Shown here in pieces: positions 47,328-56,648 of a DNA stretch of 64,000 nucleotides (positions are counted from its first letter, which is position 1; every line of letters begins with the position of its first letter). This stretch comes from Plantibacter flavus (lineage in GTDB: Bacteria > Actinomycetota > Actinomycetes > Actinomycetales > Microbacteriaceae). Where the stretch lies: NCBI RefSeq assembly GCF_900177615.1, contig NZ_FXAP01000001.1, forward strand, positions 192,825 through 256,824, in the 5' to 3' direction. A program made the position numbers and the translations under genes. The notes beneath the pieces were generated by a model that did not search any database, had not been told where the DNA came from, and was given only the letters and a program-made list of their open reading frames with translations.

Positions 47328-47603
47328 ATGGCAACTCGAACCGTCCGCATCGGCTCGTCGCACGGCCTGCATGCCAGGCCCGCGAAGCTGTTCACGCAGG
47401 CTGCGAAGGACGCCGGGGTCCCGGTGACGATCGCGAAGGGCAGCGGCAAGCCCGTCAACGCCGCGAGCATCCTCGGCGTGATCGCGCTCGCCGTCGAGCA
47501 CGGCGACTACGTGACCCTCTCCGTCGACGGCGAGGGCGCCGCAGCCGAGGGCACCCTCGACACGCTCTCCGAGCTCCTGGTGACCGACCATGACGAGCAG
47601 TAG
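47328..47603 (+). CDS. ptsH: Phosphocarrier protein HPr
   Basis: General PTS phosphocarrier, 91 residues. The active histidine is in SSHGLHARPAKLFTQAAKD; the regulatory-serine-like region is VNAASILGVIALAVEHGD. The stop is inside ptsI (14-nt overlap). Preceded by AGGAGG within 8 nt of the ATG. Confidence 0.95.
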   Translation: MATRTVRIGSSHGLHARPAKLFTQAAKDAGVPVTIAKGSGKPVNAASILGVIALAVEHGDYVTLSVDGEGAAAEGTLDTLSELLVTDHDEQ

Positions 47604-49287
47604 TCCGATGACCGCGTTCCAGGGCATCGGCATCGGCCAGGGCGTCGCCGTCGGCCCGGTGGCCCGCATGGCCGACCCGCTCCCCGCGCCCGCCGACGTC
47701 GCCAGCACCCTCGACCTCGCGACCGAGACCGAGCGCGCGAACACCTCCCTCGCCGCGGTCGCCCGCGAGCTCGAGGCCCGTGGCGCCGCCGCCGGTGGTG
47801 CCGCTCGTGACGTCCTCGAGGCCCAGGCGATGATGGCGGAGGACCCGACCCTCGCCGAGGAGATCGCCACGCGGCTCGCGGACGGCAAGACCGCCGAGTG
47901 GGCCGTCCACGCGGCTTTCGCCTCGTTCCGCGACCAGCTCGCCGCGATGGGCGGCTACCTCGGGGAGCGCGCCGCCGACCTCGACGACGTGTCGCAGCGG
48001 GTCATCGCCGACCTCATGGGCGTGCCGGCCCCCGGCGTCCCCTCGCCCGGCCACCCGTTCATCCTCGTCGCCCGCGACCTCGCTCCGGCCGACACCGCAC
48101 TGCTCGACCTCGACCTGGTCCTCGGCCTCGTCACGAGCGACGGCGGCCCGACCTCGCACACGGCCATCCTCGCCCGCGAGAAGTCGATCGTCGCGATCGT
48201 CGGCGTCGTCGGAGCAGCCGAGCTGACCGACGGCACGACGCTCGTCGTCGACGCGGCAACCGGTGAGGTCACGGTCGATCCGACCCCCGAGCTCGTCGCC
48301 GCCACGGAGCAGCGCATCGCCGACCGCCTCGCGCTCGTGAACGCACCGGTCGTCCCCGGTGCGCTGGCCGACGGCACCCCCGTGCCGCTGCTCGCGAACC
48401 TGGGCTCGGCCGAGCACGCCGACGCCGCCGCAGAGCTCGGCGCCGAGGGCGTCGGCCTCTTCCGTACCGAGTTCCTCTTCCTCGACCAGGCGCTCGCGCC
48501 GACGGTCGAGCAGCAGCGTGCGCACTACGAGAAGCTCCTGAACGCCTTCCCCGGCCAGAAGGTCGTGGTTCGCGTCCTCGACGCCGGTGCCGACAAGCCG
48601 TTGGCGTTCCTGAACGACGCGCACGAGGACAACCCGGCGCTCGGACTCCGTGGCCTCCGTGCGCTGCGGGCGAGCGAGGACATCCTGCGCGAGCAGCTCA
48701 CGGCGCTCGCCCAGGCCGACGCGGCGACGGACGCCGACCTCTGGGTCATGGCCCCGATGGTGTCGACCGTCGAGGAGACGAAGTACTTCATGGCGATCGC
48801 CGCCGAGTACGGCCTGAAGACGCCCGGCGTCATGGTGGAGGTGCCGTCGAGCGCCCTCCTCGCCGACCGCGTCCTCGCCCACGCCGGATTCGCGTCGATC
48901 GGGACCAACGACCTCACGCAGTACACGCTCGCCGCGGACCGCCTGCTCGGTTCCGTCGGCGCGTTCCAGGACCCGTGGCACCCGGCGGTCCTCCGCCTCG
49001 TGCAGCTCGTCGGCGAAGCCGGCCAGCACCACGGCAAGCCGGTCGGCATCTGCGGCGAAGCAGCCGCCGACCCGCTCCTCGCCGTCGTCCTCGTCGGACT
49101 CGGCGCCACCACCCTGTCCATGTCGCCGTCGGCGCTCGCCGACGTCCGTCACTCCCTCCAGCAGTACACGCTCGACGACGCCCGACGCATCGCAGCAGCA
49201 GCACTGGCCGCCGACGGCGCGGCCGAAGCCAGGGCAGCGGCCACCGCTGCAACGACTCCCGAAATGAAAGAGGCAACATCATCATGA
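47590..49287 (+). CDS. ptsI: PTS enzyme I
   Basis: Transfers phosphate from PEP to HPr. The 565 residues have an N-terminal domain (about 1-120), the phospho-histidine in TSDGGPTSHTAILAREK, and the C-terminal PEP-binding barrel with GIGTNDLTQYTLAADRLLG-like residues (FASIGTNDLTQYTLAADRLL) and the CGEAAADPL site near the end. The stop overlaps the mtlA ATG by 4 nt. Confidence 0.95.
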   Translation: MTSSSPMTAFQGIGIGQGVAVGPVARMADPLPAPADVASTLDLATETERANTSLAAVARELEARGAAAGGAARDVLEAQAMMAEDPTLAEEIATRLADGKTAEWAVHAAFASFRDQLAAMGGYLGERAADLDDVSQRVIADLMGVPAPGVPSPGHPFILVARDLAPADTALLDLDLVLGLVTSDGGPTSHTAILAREKSIVAIVGVVGAAELTDGTTLVVDAATGEVTVDPTPELVAATEQRIADRLALVNAPVVPGALADGTPVPLLANLGSAEHADAAAELGAEGVGLFRTEFLFLDQALAPTVEQQRAHYEKLLNAFPGQKVVVRVLDAGADKPLAFLNDAHEDNPALGLRGLRALRASEDILREQLTALAQADAATDADLWVMAPMVSTVEETKYFMAIAAEYGLKTPGVMVEVPSSALLADRVLAHAGFASIGTNDLTQYTLAADRLLGSVGAFQDPWHPAVLRLVQLVGEAGQHHGKPVGICGEAAADPLLAVVLVGLGATTLSMSPSALADVRHSLQQYTLDDARRIAAAALAADGAAEARAAATAATTPEMKEATSS

Positions 49288-50870
49288 CAACGACGTCTAC
49301 TCCCAAGAAGCCGGGAGGTGCACGAGTCGGCGTTCAGCGATTCGGCACCTTCCTCTCCGGCATGGTCATGCCGAACATCGCGGCCTTCATCGCCTGGGGC
49401 CTCATCACCGCGTTCTTCATCGCGACCGGCTGGTTCCCGAACGGGATCCTCGGCGGTTTCGGCAACGCCGACCTCATCGGCTGGCAGGGTGCCGCGACGG
49501 CGCTCGCCCAGGCCGACGACGGCACGACCTTCCCGCAGTACGTCGGCCTCGTCGGCCCGATGATCACGTACCTGCTCCCGCTGCTCATCGCGAACACCGG
49601 TGGCCGCATGATCTACGGTGAGCGCGGCGGCGTCGTCGCGTCCATCGCGACCATGGGTGTCATCGTCGGCAGCGCGATCCCGATGTTCATCGGTGCGATG
49701 ATCATGGGCCCGCTCGCCGCGTGGCTCATGAAGCAGGTGGACCGGATCTGGGACGGCAAGATCAAGGCCGGCTTCGAGATGCTGGTCAACAACTTCTCCG
49801 CGGGTATCCTCGGAGCCCTCCTCGCCATCGGCGGCTTCTTCGGTATCGCACCGATCGTCACCGCGCTCAGCAGCTTCCTCGAGGGCATCGTCGACTGGCT
49901 CGTCGCCAACTCGCTCCTGCCGATCGCGAGCATCTTCATCGAGCCCGGCAAGATCCTCTTCCTCAACAACGCGATCAACCACGGTGTGCTGACCCCGCTC
50001 GGTGTCCAGCAGTCCGAGGAGACCGGCAAGTCGATCCTGTTCCTCCTCGAGGCGAACCCCGGTCCGGGCCTCGGCATCCTGCTCGCGTTCTGCTTCTTCG
50101 GCATCGGTCTCGCGAAGGCGTCGGCTCCCGGGGCGGTCATCATCCAGTTCTTCGGTGGCATCCACGAGATCTACTTCCCGTACGTGCTCATGAAGCCGAT
50201 GCTGGTCCTGGCCGCGATCGGTGGCGGTATGGCCGGTGTGGCGACGAACGTCGCGTTCAACACGGGTCTCCGCGCCCCGGCTTCGCCCGGCAGCATCATC
50301 GCCGTGCTCATCCAGACGGCACCCGACAGCTACTTCGGCGTGATCCTGTCGGTCATCGTCGCAGCAGCCGTCTCGTTCGGGATCTCCGCGATCATCCTGC
50401 GGGCCAGCCGGAAGCGCGACCTCGAGAACGAGAACGCCGGTGACCTCTCGGCCGCCGTCGCCGCGACCGAAGCCGCCAAGGGCAAGAAGTCGAGCGTGCT
50501 CGGCAACCTCTCCGCCGGAAGCGCCGCAGCCGGTGCGGACGTCGTCGACGAGGGCGTCGTCACGACGCTCGAGCGCGGCCCGATCCGCAACATCGTCTTC
50601 GCCTGCGACGCCGGTATGGGTTCGAGTGCGATGGGCGCCTCGGTGCTCCGCAACAAGATCAAGAAGGCCGGCATCGACGAGATCACCGTCACCAACAAGG
50701 CGATCGCGAACCTCGCCGACGACGTCGACCTCGTCATCACCCAGCGCGAGCTGACGGAGCGGGCGAAGGAGAAGACCCCGAGTGCCGTGCACATGTCGGT
50801 CGACAACTTCATGAACTCTCCGAAGTACGACGAAGTGGTGGAGTTGCTCCGCGGAGAGGGAGCACACTAG
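49284..50870 (+). CDS. mtlA: PTS mannitol-specific EIICB
   Basis: Imports mannitol and phosphorylates it. The 528 residues have an EIIC membrane domain (about 15-370: GTFLSGMVMPNIAAFIAWGL, then SIFIEPGKILFLNNAINHGV and GGIHEIYFPYVLMKPMLVLA) and a C-terminal EIIB with the phospho-Cys in IVFACDAGMGSSAMGASVLR. No EIIA is fused; it is encoded by mtlF 118 nt downstream. ATG 49284 overlaps the ptsI stop. Confidence 0.94.
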   Translation: MTTTSTPKKPGGARVGVQRFGTFLSGMVMPNIAAFIAWGLITAFFIATGWFPNGILGGFGNADLIGWQGAATALAQADDGTTFPQYVGLVGPMITYLLPLLIANTGGRMIYGERGGVVASIATMGVIVGSAIPMFIGAMIMGPLAAWLMKQVDRIWDGKIKAGFEMLVNNFSAGILGALLAIGGFFGIAPIVTALSSFLEGIVDWLVANSLLPIASIFIEPGKILFLNNAINHGVLTPLGVQQSEETGKSILFLLEANPGPGLGILLAFCFFGIGLAKASAPGAVIIQFFGGIHEIYFPYVLMKPMLVLAAIGGGMAGVATNVAFNTGLRAPASPGSIIAVLIQTAPDSYFGVILSVIVAAAVSFGISAIILRASRKRDLENENAGDLSAAVAATEAAKGKKSSVLGNLSAGSAAAGADVVDEGVVTTLERGPIRNIVFACDAGMGSSAMGASVLRNKIKKAGIDEITVTNKAIANLADDVDLVITQRELTERAKEKTPSAVHMSVDNFMNSPKYDEVVELLRGEGAH

Positions 50871-50882
50871 CAACGGAACGAT

Positions 50883-50915
50883 CCCGGGGCGCACGCGAAG
50901 GGCGTGCGCCCCGGG
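50883..50915 (+). terminator. Intra-operon hairpin between mtlA and mtlF
   Basis: Fourteen-base arms (50883-50896, 50902-50915) and a 5-base loop, 12 nt after the mtlA stop. It could be a partial terminator or an RNA-stability element; mtlF lies 73 nt further on. Confidence 0.6.
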
Positions 50916-50988
50916 GCTCCATCCACCGCCCTTCATCCGGCTCCGGACCGCACCGGCGGAGCCCCGCACGACGAATGCAGAGGAAGAC

Positions 50989-51423
50989 ATGTCGCAGGTA
51001 CTGACCCAGGATCGGATCACCATCGTCACCGGGACGGTGACGCAGGAGGAGGCCATCCGCCGCGCTGCCGACGCCCTCGAAGCGGCCGGCGCCGTGACCG
51101 ACGAGTACTTCGAGGCCATGCTCGCCCGCGAGCAGTCCGTGTCGACCTACATGGGCAACCTCCTCGCGATCCCGCACGGGACGAACGACGCGAAGGAGGC
51201 GGTCCGCGATTCCGCCCTGTCGTTCACCCGCTACGAGACCCCAATCGACTGGGATGGCGACGAGGTCCGCTTCGTCGTCGGCATCGCCGGCAAGGACGGC
51301 GGGCACATGGAGATCCTCTCCAAGATCGCGATCATCTTCTCCGAGGACGACGAGGTCGCCAAGCTGCTCGCAGCCGAGACGCCTGAGGAGCTCTACGCGC
51401 TCCTGAGCGAGGTCAACGAGTGA
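50989..51423 (+). CDS. mtlF: PTS mannitol EIIA
   Basis: Cytosolic EIIA of 144 residues for the mannitol system. The phospho-His is in [38 protein letters not shown] is the conserved C-terminal region. It overlaps the mtlD start by 1 nt and is preceded by GAGGAAGAC. Confidence 0.92.
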   Translation: MSQVLTQDRITIVTGTVTQEEAIRRAADALEAAGAVTDEYFEAMLAREQSVSTYMGNLLAIPHGTNDAKEAVRDSALSFTRYETPIDWDGDEVRFVVGIAGKDGGHMEILSKIAIIFSEDDEVAKLLAAETPEELYALLSEVNE

Positions 51424-52577
51424 TGCGAGCCGTCCACTTCGGCGCCGGCAACATCGGGCGCGGCTTCGTCGGCCTGCTCCTCCATGAGGGCGGCTACGAG
51501 GTCGTCTTCGCGGACGTCAACGCCGAGCTCATCGATGCGATCGCCGCGGCCGACAGCTACACGGTGCACGAGGTGGGCGACGGCGCGAAGGACACGGTCG
51601 TCACCGGGTTCCGTGCGATCAACAGCGCCACCGACGAGGAAGCTCTCGTCCAGGAGATCGCCGCCGCCGACGTGGTGACCACCGCCGTCGGGCCGACGAT
51701 CCTGCGCTTCGTCGCTCCGGTCATCGCGCGTGGGATCGCCGCCCGTCCGGCCGACGCCGCTCCGCTCGCCGTCATGGCCTGCGAGAACGCGATCAACGCC
51801 ACCGACCTCCTCGCCACCGAGGTGCGCCAGGCGGTCGGCGACGAGGCCTGGGCGTCGCTGTCGACCCGGGCCGTGTTCGCGAACACGGCCGTGGACCGCA
51901 TCGTCCCGGGCCAGCCCGCCGGGCAGGGCATCGACGTGACCGTCGAGACCTTCTACGAATGGGCCATCGAGACCCCGGCGTTCAACGGCTCGCTGCCGTC
52001 GATCCCCGGTGCCCACTTCGTCGAGGAGCTCGCGCCGTACATCGAGCGGAAGCTCTTCACCGTGAACACCGGCCACGCCTCCGTCGCCTACTTCGGTGCG
52101 CGCGCCGGTATCGGGACCATCGCCGAAGCACTCGCCGAGCCGTCCATCGCCGTCGCCGTCGGTGCGGTGCTGGAGGAGACCTCCGCGCTGCTCGTGGCCA
52201 AGCACGGGCTCGACGTCGACGCGCAACGCGAGTACCGCGAGACGATCCTCCGTCGCTTCGCGAACGTCCACCTGCCCGACACCGTGGAGCGCGTCGGTCG
52301 GCAGCCGCTGCGCAAGCTGAGCCGGACCGAGCGGTTCATCGGGCCCGCCGCAGAGCTGGCGGAGCGCGGCATGGCCCACGACGCACTCGTCTCGGCCATC
52401 GGTGCCGCACTCGAGTTCGACGTCGCCGATGACGAGCAGAGTGTCCACCTGCAGGCGAAGCTCCACGAGCTCGCGCCGGGCACCTTCGTCGAGGAGGTCA
52501 CCGGCCTGGCTCCCGAGCACCCGCTGGCTCCCGCGGTGCTCGCGCAGGTCGTCGCCCGACAGGCATCGCTCGCGTAA
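51423..52577 (+). CDS. mtlD: Mannitol-1-phosphate 5-dehydrogenase
   Basis: Oxidises mannitol 1-phosphate to fructose 6-phosphate with NAD+. The 384 residues start [20 protein letters not shown] (Rossmann motif). The catalytic region [20 protein letters not shown] and the C-terminal half ([18 protein letters not shown]) are typical of the polyol dehydrogenase family. ATG 51423 shares one base with the mtlF stop; a GTG 3 nt upstream is an alternative. Confidence 0.94.
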   Translation: MRAVHFGAGNIGRGFVGLLLHEGGYEVVFADVNAELIDAIAAADSYTVHEVGDGAKDTVVTGFRAINSATDEEALVQEIAAADVVTTAVGPTILRFVAPVIARGIAARPADAAPLAVMACENAINATDLLATEVRQAVGDEAWASLSTRAVFANTAVDRIVPGQPAGQGIDVTVETFYEWAIETPAFNGSLPSIPGAHFVEELAPYIERKLFTVNTGHASVAYFGARAGIGTIAEALAEPSIAVAVGAVLEETSALLVAKHGLDVDAQREYRETILRRFANVHLPDTVERVGRQPLRKLSRTERFIGPAAELAERGMAHDALVSAIGAALEFDVADDEQSVHLQAKLHELAPGTFVEEVTGLAPEHPLAPAVLAQVVARQASLA

Positions 52578-52579
52578 CG

Positions 52580-52816
52580 CCCTTCGACAGGCTCAGGGAC
52601 CGGATCCGTCCGGACCCTGGGCCTGTCGCCGTTCCCGGCCGGTCTCCGGTCCCCGGGTCCGCCTCCGGCCGCCGTCTTCGGCCCCTGAGCGCGCCCCATT
52701 CCGGTTTCTGGGCGCCCCTCATTCCGGTCTCTGAGCGCGCCCCATTCCGGTCCCTGGGCGCCCCTCATTCCGGTCTCTGGGCGTCCCTCATTCCGGTCCC
52801 TGAGCCTGTCGAAGGG
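52580..52816. repeat. Perfect 24-bp inverted repeat flanking a tandem array
   Basis: The 24 bases at 52580-52603 (start CCCTTCGACAGGCTCAGG) recur in exact inverse complement at 52793-52816. They flank the tandem array and lie between the convergent mtlD and the GlcD-like gene, ending 2 nt before the latter's stop. The core is shared with the REP-like pair at 12584-12676. Confidence 0.9.
52685..52799. repeat. 23-bp tandem repeat, five copies
   Basis: Five contiguous 23-bp units, each built of CTG[AG]GCG..CCC.CATTCCGG followed by three bases (TTT, TCT, TCC, TCT, TCC). Units 1 and 3 begin CTGAGCGCGCC, units 2, 4 and 5 begin CTGGGCG. The copies differ at a few positions only. Confidence 0.9.
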
Positions 52817-52818
52817 CC

Positions 52819-54180
52819 TCAGAACATCTTGCCCGGGTTGAGGAGGTTCTCCGGGTCGAAGAGCCGCTTGATCCCGTGCTGGAGCGCGAGCTGATCCTCG
52901 CCGAGCTCGTCGCCGAGCCAGCGCTTCTTGAGCAGGCCGATGCCGTGCTCGCCGGTGAGGGTACCGCCGAGCCGCAGTGCGGTGGTGAAGAGGTCGTCGG
53001 CGGCCTGCCAGATGAGGTCTGGTACCTCGACTCCCTCGAAGACGAAGTTCGGGTGGAGGTTGCCGTCGCCCGCGTGCGCGACCGTGGGGATGGAGATGCC
53101 GTACCGGCGCTCGATCTCGCCGATCGCCGTGAACATCGCCGCCAACTGGCTGCGGGGGACCGACACGTCCTCGATGAGCGGGGTGCCGAACTGCTCCAGC
53201 GAGGGATGCAGGGCGCGGCGGACGGCCAACAGATGCTCACCCGTCGCGTGGTCGGTGGACATCTCGGCACGCCCGCCGCCGGCGTGGAGCACATCGAGGA
53301 TCGCGGCGGCCTCCGCCTCGGCGTTCGGGCCGTCGGTCTGGATCACGACGTGCGCCTCGCCGCTGGTCGGGGTCGGCAGCTGCAGGTAGCGGTGCACGGC
53401 GACGAGTGCGACGGGGTCGAGCAGTTCCATGATCGACGGCTGGACACCGGACGCGGTGACGGCGGCGGTGGCCTCCGCTGCCGAGACCACGCTCGGGAAG
53501 TACCCGGCGATTGTCGCGACGGTGCCCGGCGTCACGCGTCGGATGCGGACGGTCGCCTCGACGATGACGCCGAGGACGCCCTCGGAGCCGACCATGAGAC
53601 TCGTGAGGTCGAGGCCGGTGACCCCCTTCACGCTCCGGTGCCCGACGCTGATGAGTCGTCCGTCGGCCAGCACCACCTTGAGGGCGAGGACGGCGTCGCG
53701 CGTCACGCCGTACTTGGCACACAGCAGGCCGCCGGCACCGGTCGCGATGTTCCCACCGACGGTCGAGATCGCGCGGCTCGCCGGGTCGGGCGCGAACCAG
53801 AGCCCTCTGGCGAGCAGGAGGTCGTTGAAGGCGCCGTTGATGATGCCCGGTTCGACCACCGCGAGGAGGTCGGGTTCGTTGATCTCCAGGACGCGCTGCA
53901 TCTCGAGCGTCGACAGGACGATCTCGCCCGCGCCGCCGAGCGCGCCGCCGGCCAGACCGGTACCGGCGCCGCGCGTCACGACCGGCGTCCCGGTCGCGGT
54001 GGCGATGCGCATCACCGTCTGGACGTCTTCGATGGAACGCGCGGAGACCACGGCGATCGGTGGGGCGTCGGAGACGTGACCCGACTTGTCGGACCGTGCG
54101 TCCGCGAGGACGGCGTCCGTCGTCGAGACCGCGTCGCCGAGGGCGTCACGGAGGGCGTCGAGGACGGTCGGCGTCGTCAT
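52819..54180 (-). CDS. FAD-linked oxidase, GlcD/D-lactate dehydrogenase type
   Basis: Flavoprotein of 453 residues. The FAD-binding type 4 domain is at about 35-215 (VVTRGAGTGLAGGALGGAGE; STVGGNIATGAGGLLCAKYG; LMVGSEGVLGVIVEATVRIR). The C-terminal FAD-oxidase domain carries VAHAGDGNLHPNFVF and LTGEHGIGLLKKRWL. It probably oxidises glycolate or D-lactate. No GlcE/GlcF partner is adjacent. ATG 54180 overlaps the nagA stop as ATGA, so it is the last gene of the YrdB-nagA-oxidase operon. Confidence 0.88.
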   Translation of the reverse strand: MTTPTVLDALRDALGDAVSTTDAVLADARSDKSGHVSDAPPIAVVSARSIEDVQTVMRIATATGTPVVTRGAGTGLAGGALGGAGEIVLSTLEMQRVLEINEPDLLAVVEPGIINGAFNDLLLARGLWFAPDPASRAISTVGGNIATGAGGLLCAKYGVTRDAVLALKVVLADGRLISVGHRSVKGVTGLDLTSLMVGSEGVLGVIVEATVRIRRVTPGTVATIAGYFPSVVSAAEATAAVTASGVQPSIMELLDPVALVAVHRYLQLPTPTSGEAHVVIQTDGPNAEAEAAAILDVLHAGGGRAEMSTDHATGEHLLAVRRALHPSLEQFGTPLIEDVSVPRSQLAAMFTAIGEIERRYGISIPTVAHAGDGNLHPNFVFEGVEVPDLIWQAADDLFTTALRLGGTLTGEHGIGLLKKRWLGDELGEDQLALQHGIKRLFDPENLLNPGKMF

Positions 54181-55331
54181 CGCGGCAGGACTGATCCGTC
54201 GGCCCAGACCGCCTGGACGTTCCACTGGTGGTCGAGCAGGACGGCGTCCGCGGCGTATCCCGGGGCCAGTCGTCCGAAACGGTCGTCGAGGCCGAGGACA
54301 CGGGCCGGGGTGCTCGTGAGGGCACCGACCGCCGCATCCGTCGCCACACCGCTCGCTACGGCGAGTCGGAGCGCCCGGTCGAGCGTCAGCGTGGAGCCGG
54401 CGATCGAGTCGCCTTCCACGAGGCGCGCCAGGCCGTCCGTCACCTGGACCGCGAGCGCTCCCAGGAGGTAACGGCCATCGGAAGAACCGGCTGCGGCCAT
54501 CGCGTCGGTGATGAGTGCGACGCGGCCCGGGGCCTGCTCGAAGGCGAGCTTGGCGACGTCGGGGTGCACGTGTTCGCCGTCGAGGATGAGCTCGACCGTG
54601 ACCCGCTCGTCGGCGAAGGAGGCGATGATCGGTCCGGGCGCGCGGTGGTGGATCCCGTTCATCGCGTTGAACACGTGGGTGACGAGCCGGGCGCCGAGAT
54701 CGAACGCCGTCTTCGTCAGTGCCTCGTCGGCGTCGGTGTGCCCCACGGCGACGATGACGCCGGCCTCGACGAGGACCTGGATCGCCTCGAGGGCGTTCGG
54801 CAGCTCCGGGGCGATCGTGATCTGCCGCAGCGTGCCTCGGCTCGCGTCGATGAGGCGTTCGACGACCGCCGGGCTCGGGTCGATGAGGGCACCGGGGTCG
54901 TGTGCGCCCTTCTTGGCCGGTGAGAGGAACGGACCTTCGAGGTGGGCTCCGAGGACCAGGGGATCCTCGGCGACGAGGTCGGCGATCCCCTCGAGACTCG
55001 CGACGAGGGCGTCGACCGGGTTCGAGACGAGACTGATGAGCGTCCTCGTGGTCCCGTGCGCCCGGTGCACCGCGAGCGCGCGTCCGATGGCGTCGCGTCC
55101 GTCGTCGAACGACGACCCGCCGCCGCCGTGGACGTGGAGGTCGATGAACCCCGGCGTGAGGTGGCCGCCGTGTGCGTCGAGGACGGATGCGTCGTCGCCG
55201 ACGGGGACGGACCGCCAGTCGTCGCCGGTTCCGGTGGAGCGGATGACGCCGTCGACCGCGTGCAGCCAGAAGGCGTCCTGGTGGCCGTCGACGTCGACCT
55301 TGGTGGCTGAGTGGATCAGGAGCTCGGTCAT
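54177..55331 (-). CDS. nagA: N-acetylglucosamine-6-phosphate deacetylase
   Basis: Removes the acetyl group of GlcNAc-6-phosphate. The 384 residues start MTELLIHSATKVDVDGHQDA. Metal and substrate residues are in LTPGFIDLHVHGGGGSSFDD, HLEGPFLSPAKKGAHDPGAL, AVGHTDADEALTK, THVFNAMNGIHHRAPG and the catalytic Asp in ALITDAMAAAG. Coupled by ATGA overlaps to YrdB upstream and to the GlcD-like oxidase downstream. Separate from nagB, which is 11 kb away. Confidence 0.93.
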   Translation of the reverse strand: MTELLIHSATKVDVDGHQDAFWLHAVDGVIRSTGTGDDWRSVPVGDDASVLDAHGGHLTPGFIDLHVHGGGGSSFDDGRDAIGRALAVHRAHGTTRTLISLVSNPVDALVASLEGIADLVAEDPLVLGAHLEGPFLSPAKKGAHDPGALIDPSPAVVERLIDASRGTLRQITIAPELPNALEAIQVLVEAGVIVAVGHTDADEALTKTAFDLGARLVTHVFNAMNGIHHRAPGPIIASFADERVTVELILDGEHVHPDVAKLAFEQAPGRVALITDAMAAAGSSDGRYLLGALAVQVTDGLARLVEGDSIAGSTLTLDRALRLAVASGVATDAAVGALTSTPARVLGLDDRFGRLAPGYAADAVLLDHQWNVQAVWADGSVLPR

Positions 55332-55684
55332 GCGAGCTGCTTCCGTCCGCGGACGACACCACTTGCGACGGCGACCACGGCGAAGACGGTCGCGATGATC
55401 GGCTGCCCGAGGTGCAACCAGGCGAGCGCCGCCGCCGCGAAGATGAGGAGCTCGACGACCGCCTGGCCGTAGAGGTCGATGCGGATCACGGCGCGCGGCG
55501 AGAGGAACAGCGCCCAGAGGATGATCGCCACGACCGGCGCGGCGATCCCGACGACCACGTTCAGGGGGAACGGCCACACCGCGACGCCCCAGAAGCCGAG
55601 CGAGAAGAAGGCGAAGAGTTCGAGGAAGAACCGCAGGATCTCGTTGGGGCCGATCTTCACGTCGGCGGGAGTTCGTTCAGACAC
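55328..55684 (-). CDS. YrdB/DUF2568 family membrane protein
   Basis: Four-helix membrane protein of 118 residues of the YrdB (DUF2568) family: EILRFFLELFAFFSLGFWGV, VVGIAAPVVAIILWALFLSP and VELLIFAAAALAWLHLGQP are visible. GTG 55684 is preferred over the adjacent GTG 55687 because it lies exactly 6 nt after TAGAAT. The stop overlaps nagA by 4 nt. Function is unknown. Confidence 0.82.
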   Translation of the reverse strand: MSERTPADVKIGPNEILRFFLELFAFFSLGFWGVAVWPFPLNVVVGIAAPVVAIILWALFLSPRAVIRIDLYGQAVVELLIFAAAALAWLHLGQPIIATVFAVVAVASGVVRGRKQLA

Positions 55685-55696
55685 CACACGATTCTA
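55685..55696 (-). promoter_or_regulatory. -10 element for leaderless YrdB-nagA operon
   Basis: TAGAAT on the minus strand (55691-55696) ends 6 nt before GTG 55684. Confidence 0.6.
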
Positions 55697-55724
55697 CGGC
55701 GCGTGGCCGCGAGCCCGCTCCGGG

Positions 55725-56621
55725 TCAGCGGAAGATGATCGTCCGCGCACCATCGAGGAGGACGCGGTCCTCGGCGAACCACTTCACCGCCTGGGTGAGG
55801 GTGCGACTCTCCTCGTCCTGACCGATGGCGACGAGCTCCGCGGGGGAGCGGGAGTGGTCCACGCGGACGACGTTCTGCTCGATGATCGGTCCCTCGTCGA
55901 GGTCGCTCGTCACGAAGTGCGCCGTCGCACCGATGAGCTTGACGCCGCGCGCATGCGCCTGCTTGTACGGGTTCGCGCCCTTGAAACCGGGCAGGAAGGA
56001 GTGGTGGATGTTGATGGCGCGACCGGCGAGTCGCTCGCAGAGTTCGGGGGAGAGGATCTGCATGTACCTGGCGAGGACGACGAGCTCGATGTCGTGCTCC
56101 TCGACGGCCTCGACGACCCTGGCCTCGAACGCCGCCTTCGAGGCCGCGTCCGTCACGGGCAGCGCCTCGAAGGGCACGCCGTAGAAGGAGGCGAGATCGC
56201 GGAGCGAACCGTGGTTGCTGAGCACGAGGGGGATCTCGACCGGGAGCTGGCCGGCCCGTTGACGGAAGAGGAGGTCGTTGACGCAGTGTGCCGCCGTCGA
56301 GGCCAGGACGAGCGTCCGGAGCGGACGACCGACGACGTCGAGCCGCCACTGGAGGGCGTACCGCTCGACGACCGGTGCGATGGCCCCCTCGAACCGCTCG
56401 CGCGAGACCGCCGCCTCGACCTGGAGCCGCATGAAGAACCGCCCGGTGTCATCGCTCGAGAACTGCTGGCTCTCGGTGATGTTGCCGTCGGCCTCGACGA
56501 TCGCACCGCTGATCGCGTGCACGATGCCAGGCCGGTCCTCGCAGATGATCGAGAGCACCCAGTGGACGGAGCGCTCGTGCGTGGTCGATGGCACAGCAGA
56601 GGGATCGGTCGAGTTCGTCAC
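55725..56621 (-). CDS. purU: Formyltetrahydrofolate deformylase
   Basis: Hydrolyses 10-formyl-THF to formate and THF, balancing one-carbon pools and supplying formate. The 298 residues have an N-terminal ACT domain (about 18-100, VHWVLSIICEDRPGIVHAIS) and a formyltransferase domain with the catalytic Asn-His in INIHHSFLPGFKGANPYKQA and the Asp in VTSDLDEGPIIEQNVVRV. GTG 56621 lies 6 nt after TAACCT. Confidence 0.93.
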   Translation of the reverse strand: MTNSTDPSAVPSTTHERSVHWVLSIICEDRPGIVHAISGAIVEADGNITESQQFSSDDTGRFFMRLQVEAAVSRERFEGAIAPVVERYALQWRLDVVGRPLRTLVLASTAAHCVNDLLFRQRAGQLPVEIPLVLSNHGSLRDLASFYGVPFEALPVTDAASKAAFEARVVEAVEEHDIELVVLARYMQILSPELCERLAGRAINIHHSFLPGFKGANPYKQAHARGVKLIGATAHFVTSDLDEGPIIEQNVVRVDHSRSPAELVAIGQDEESRTLTQAVKWFAEDRVLLDGARTIIFR

Positions 56622-56633
56622 CGACTCAGGTTA
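56622..56633 (-). promoter_or_regulatory. -10 element for leaderless purU
   Basis: TAACCT on the minus strand (56628-56633) ends exactly 6 nt before GTG 56621. Confidence 0.55.
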
Positions 56634-56648
56634 CCGGGACCCGACCGC

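Noticed and set aside
52685-52799. Repeat array considered as a CRISPR remnant
   Set aside because: The units are contiguous without unique spacers and no cas genes are nearby.
52819-55362. An 847-codon minus-strand frame spanning two genes
   Set aside because: Only the part from 54180 down is the GlcD-like oxidase; the upstream part is a shadow of nagA in another frame.
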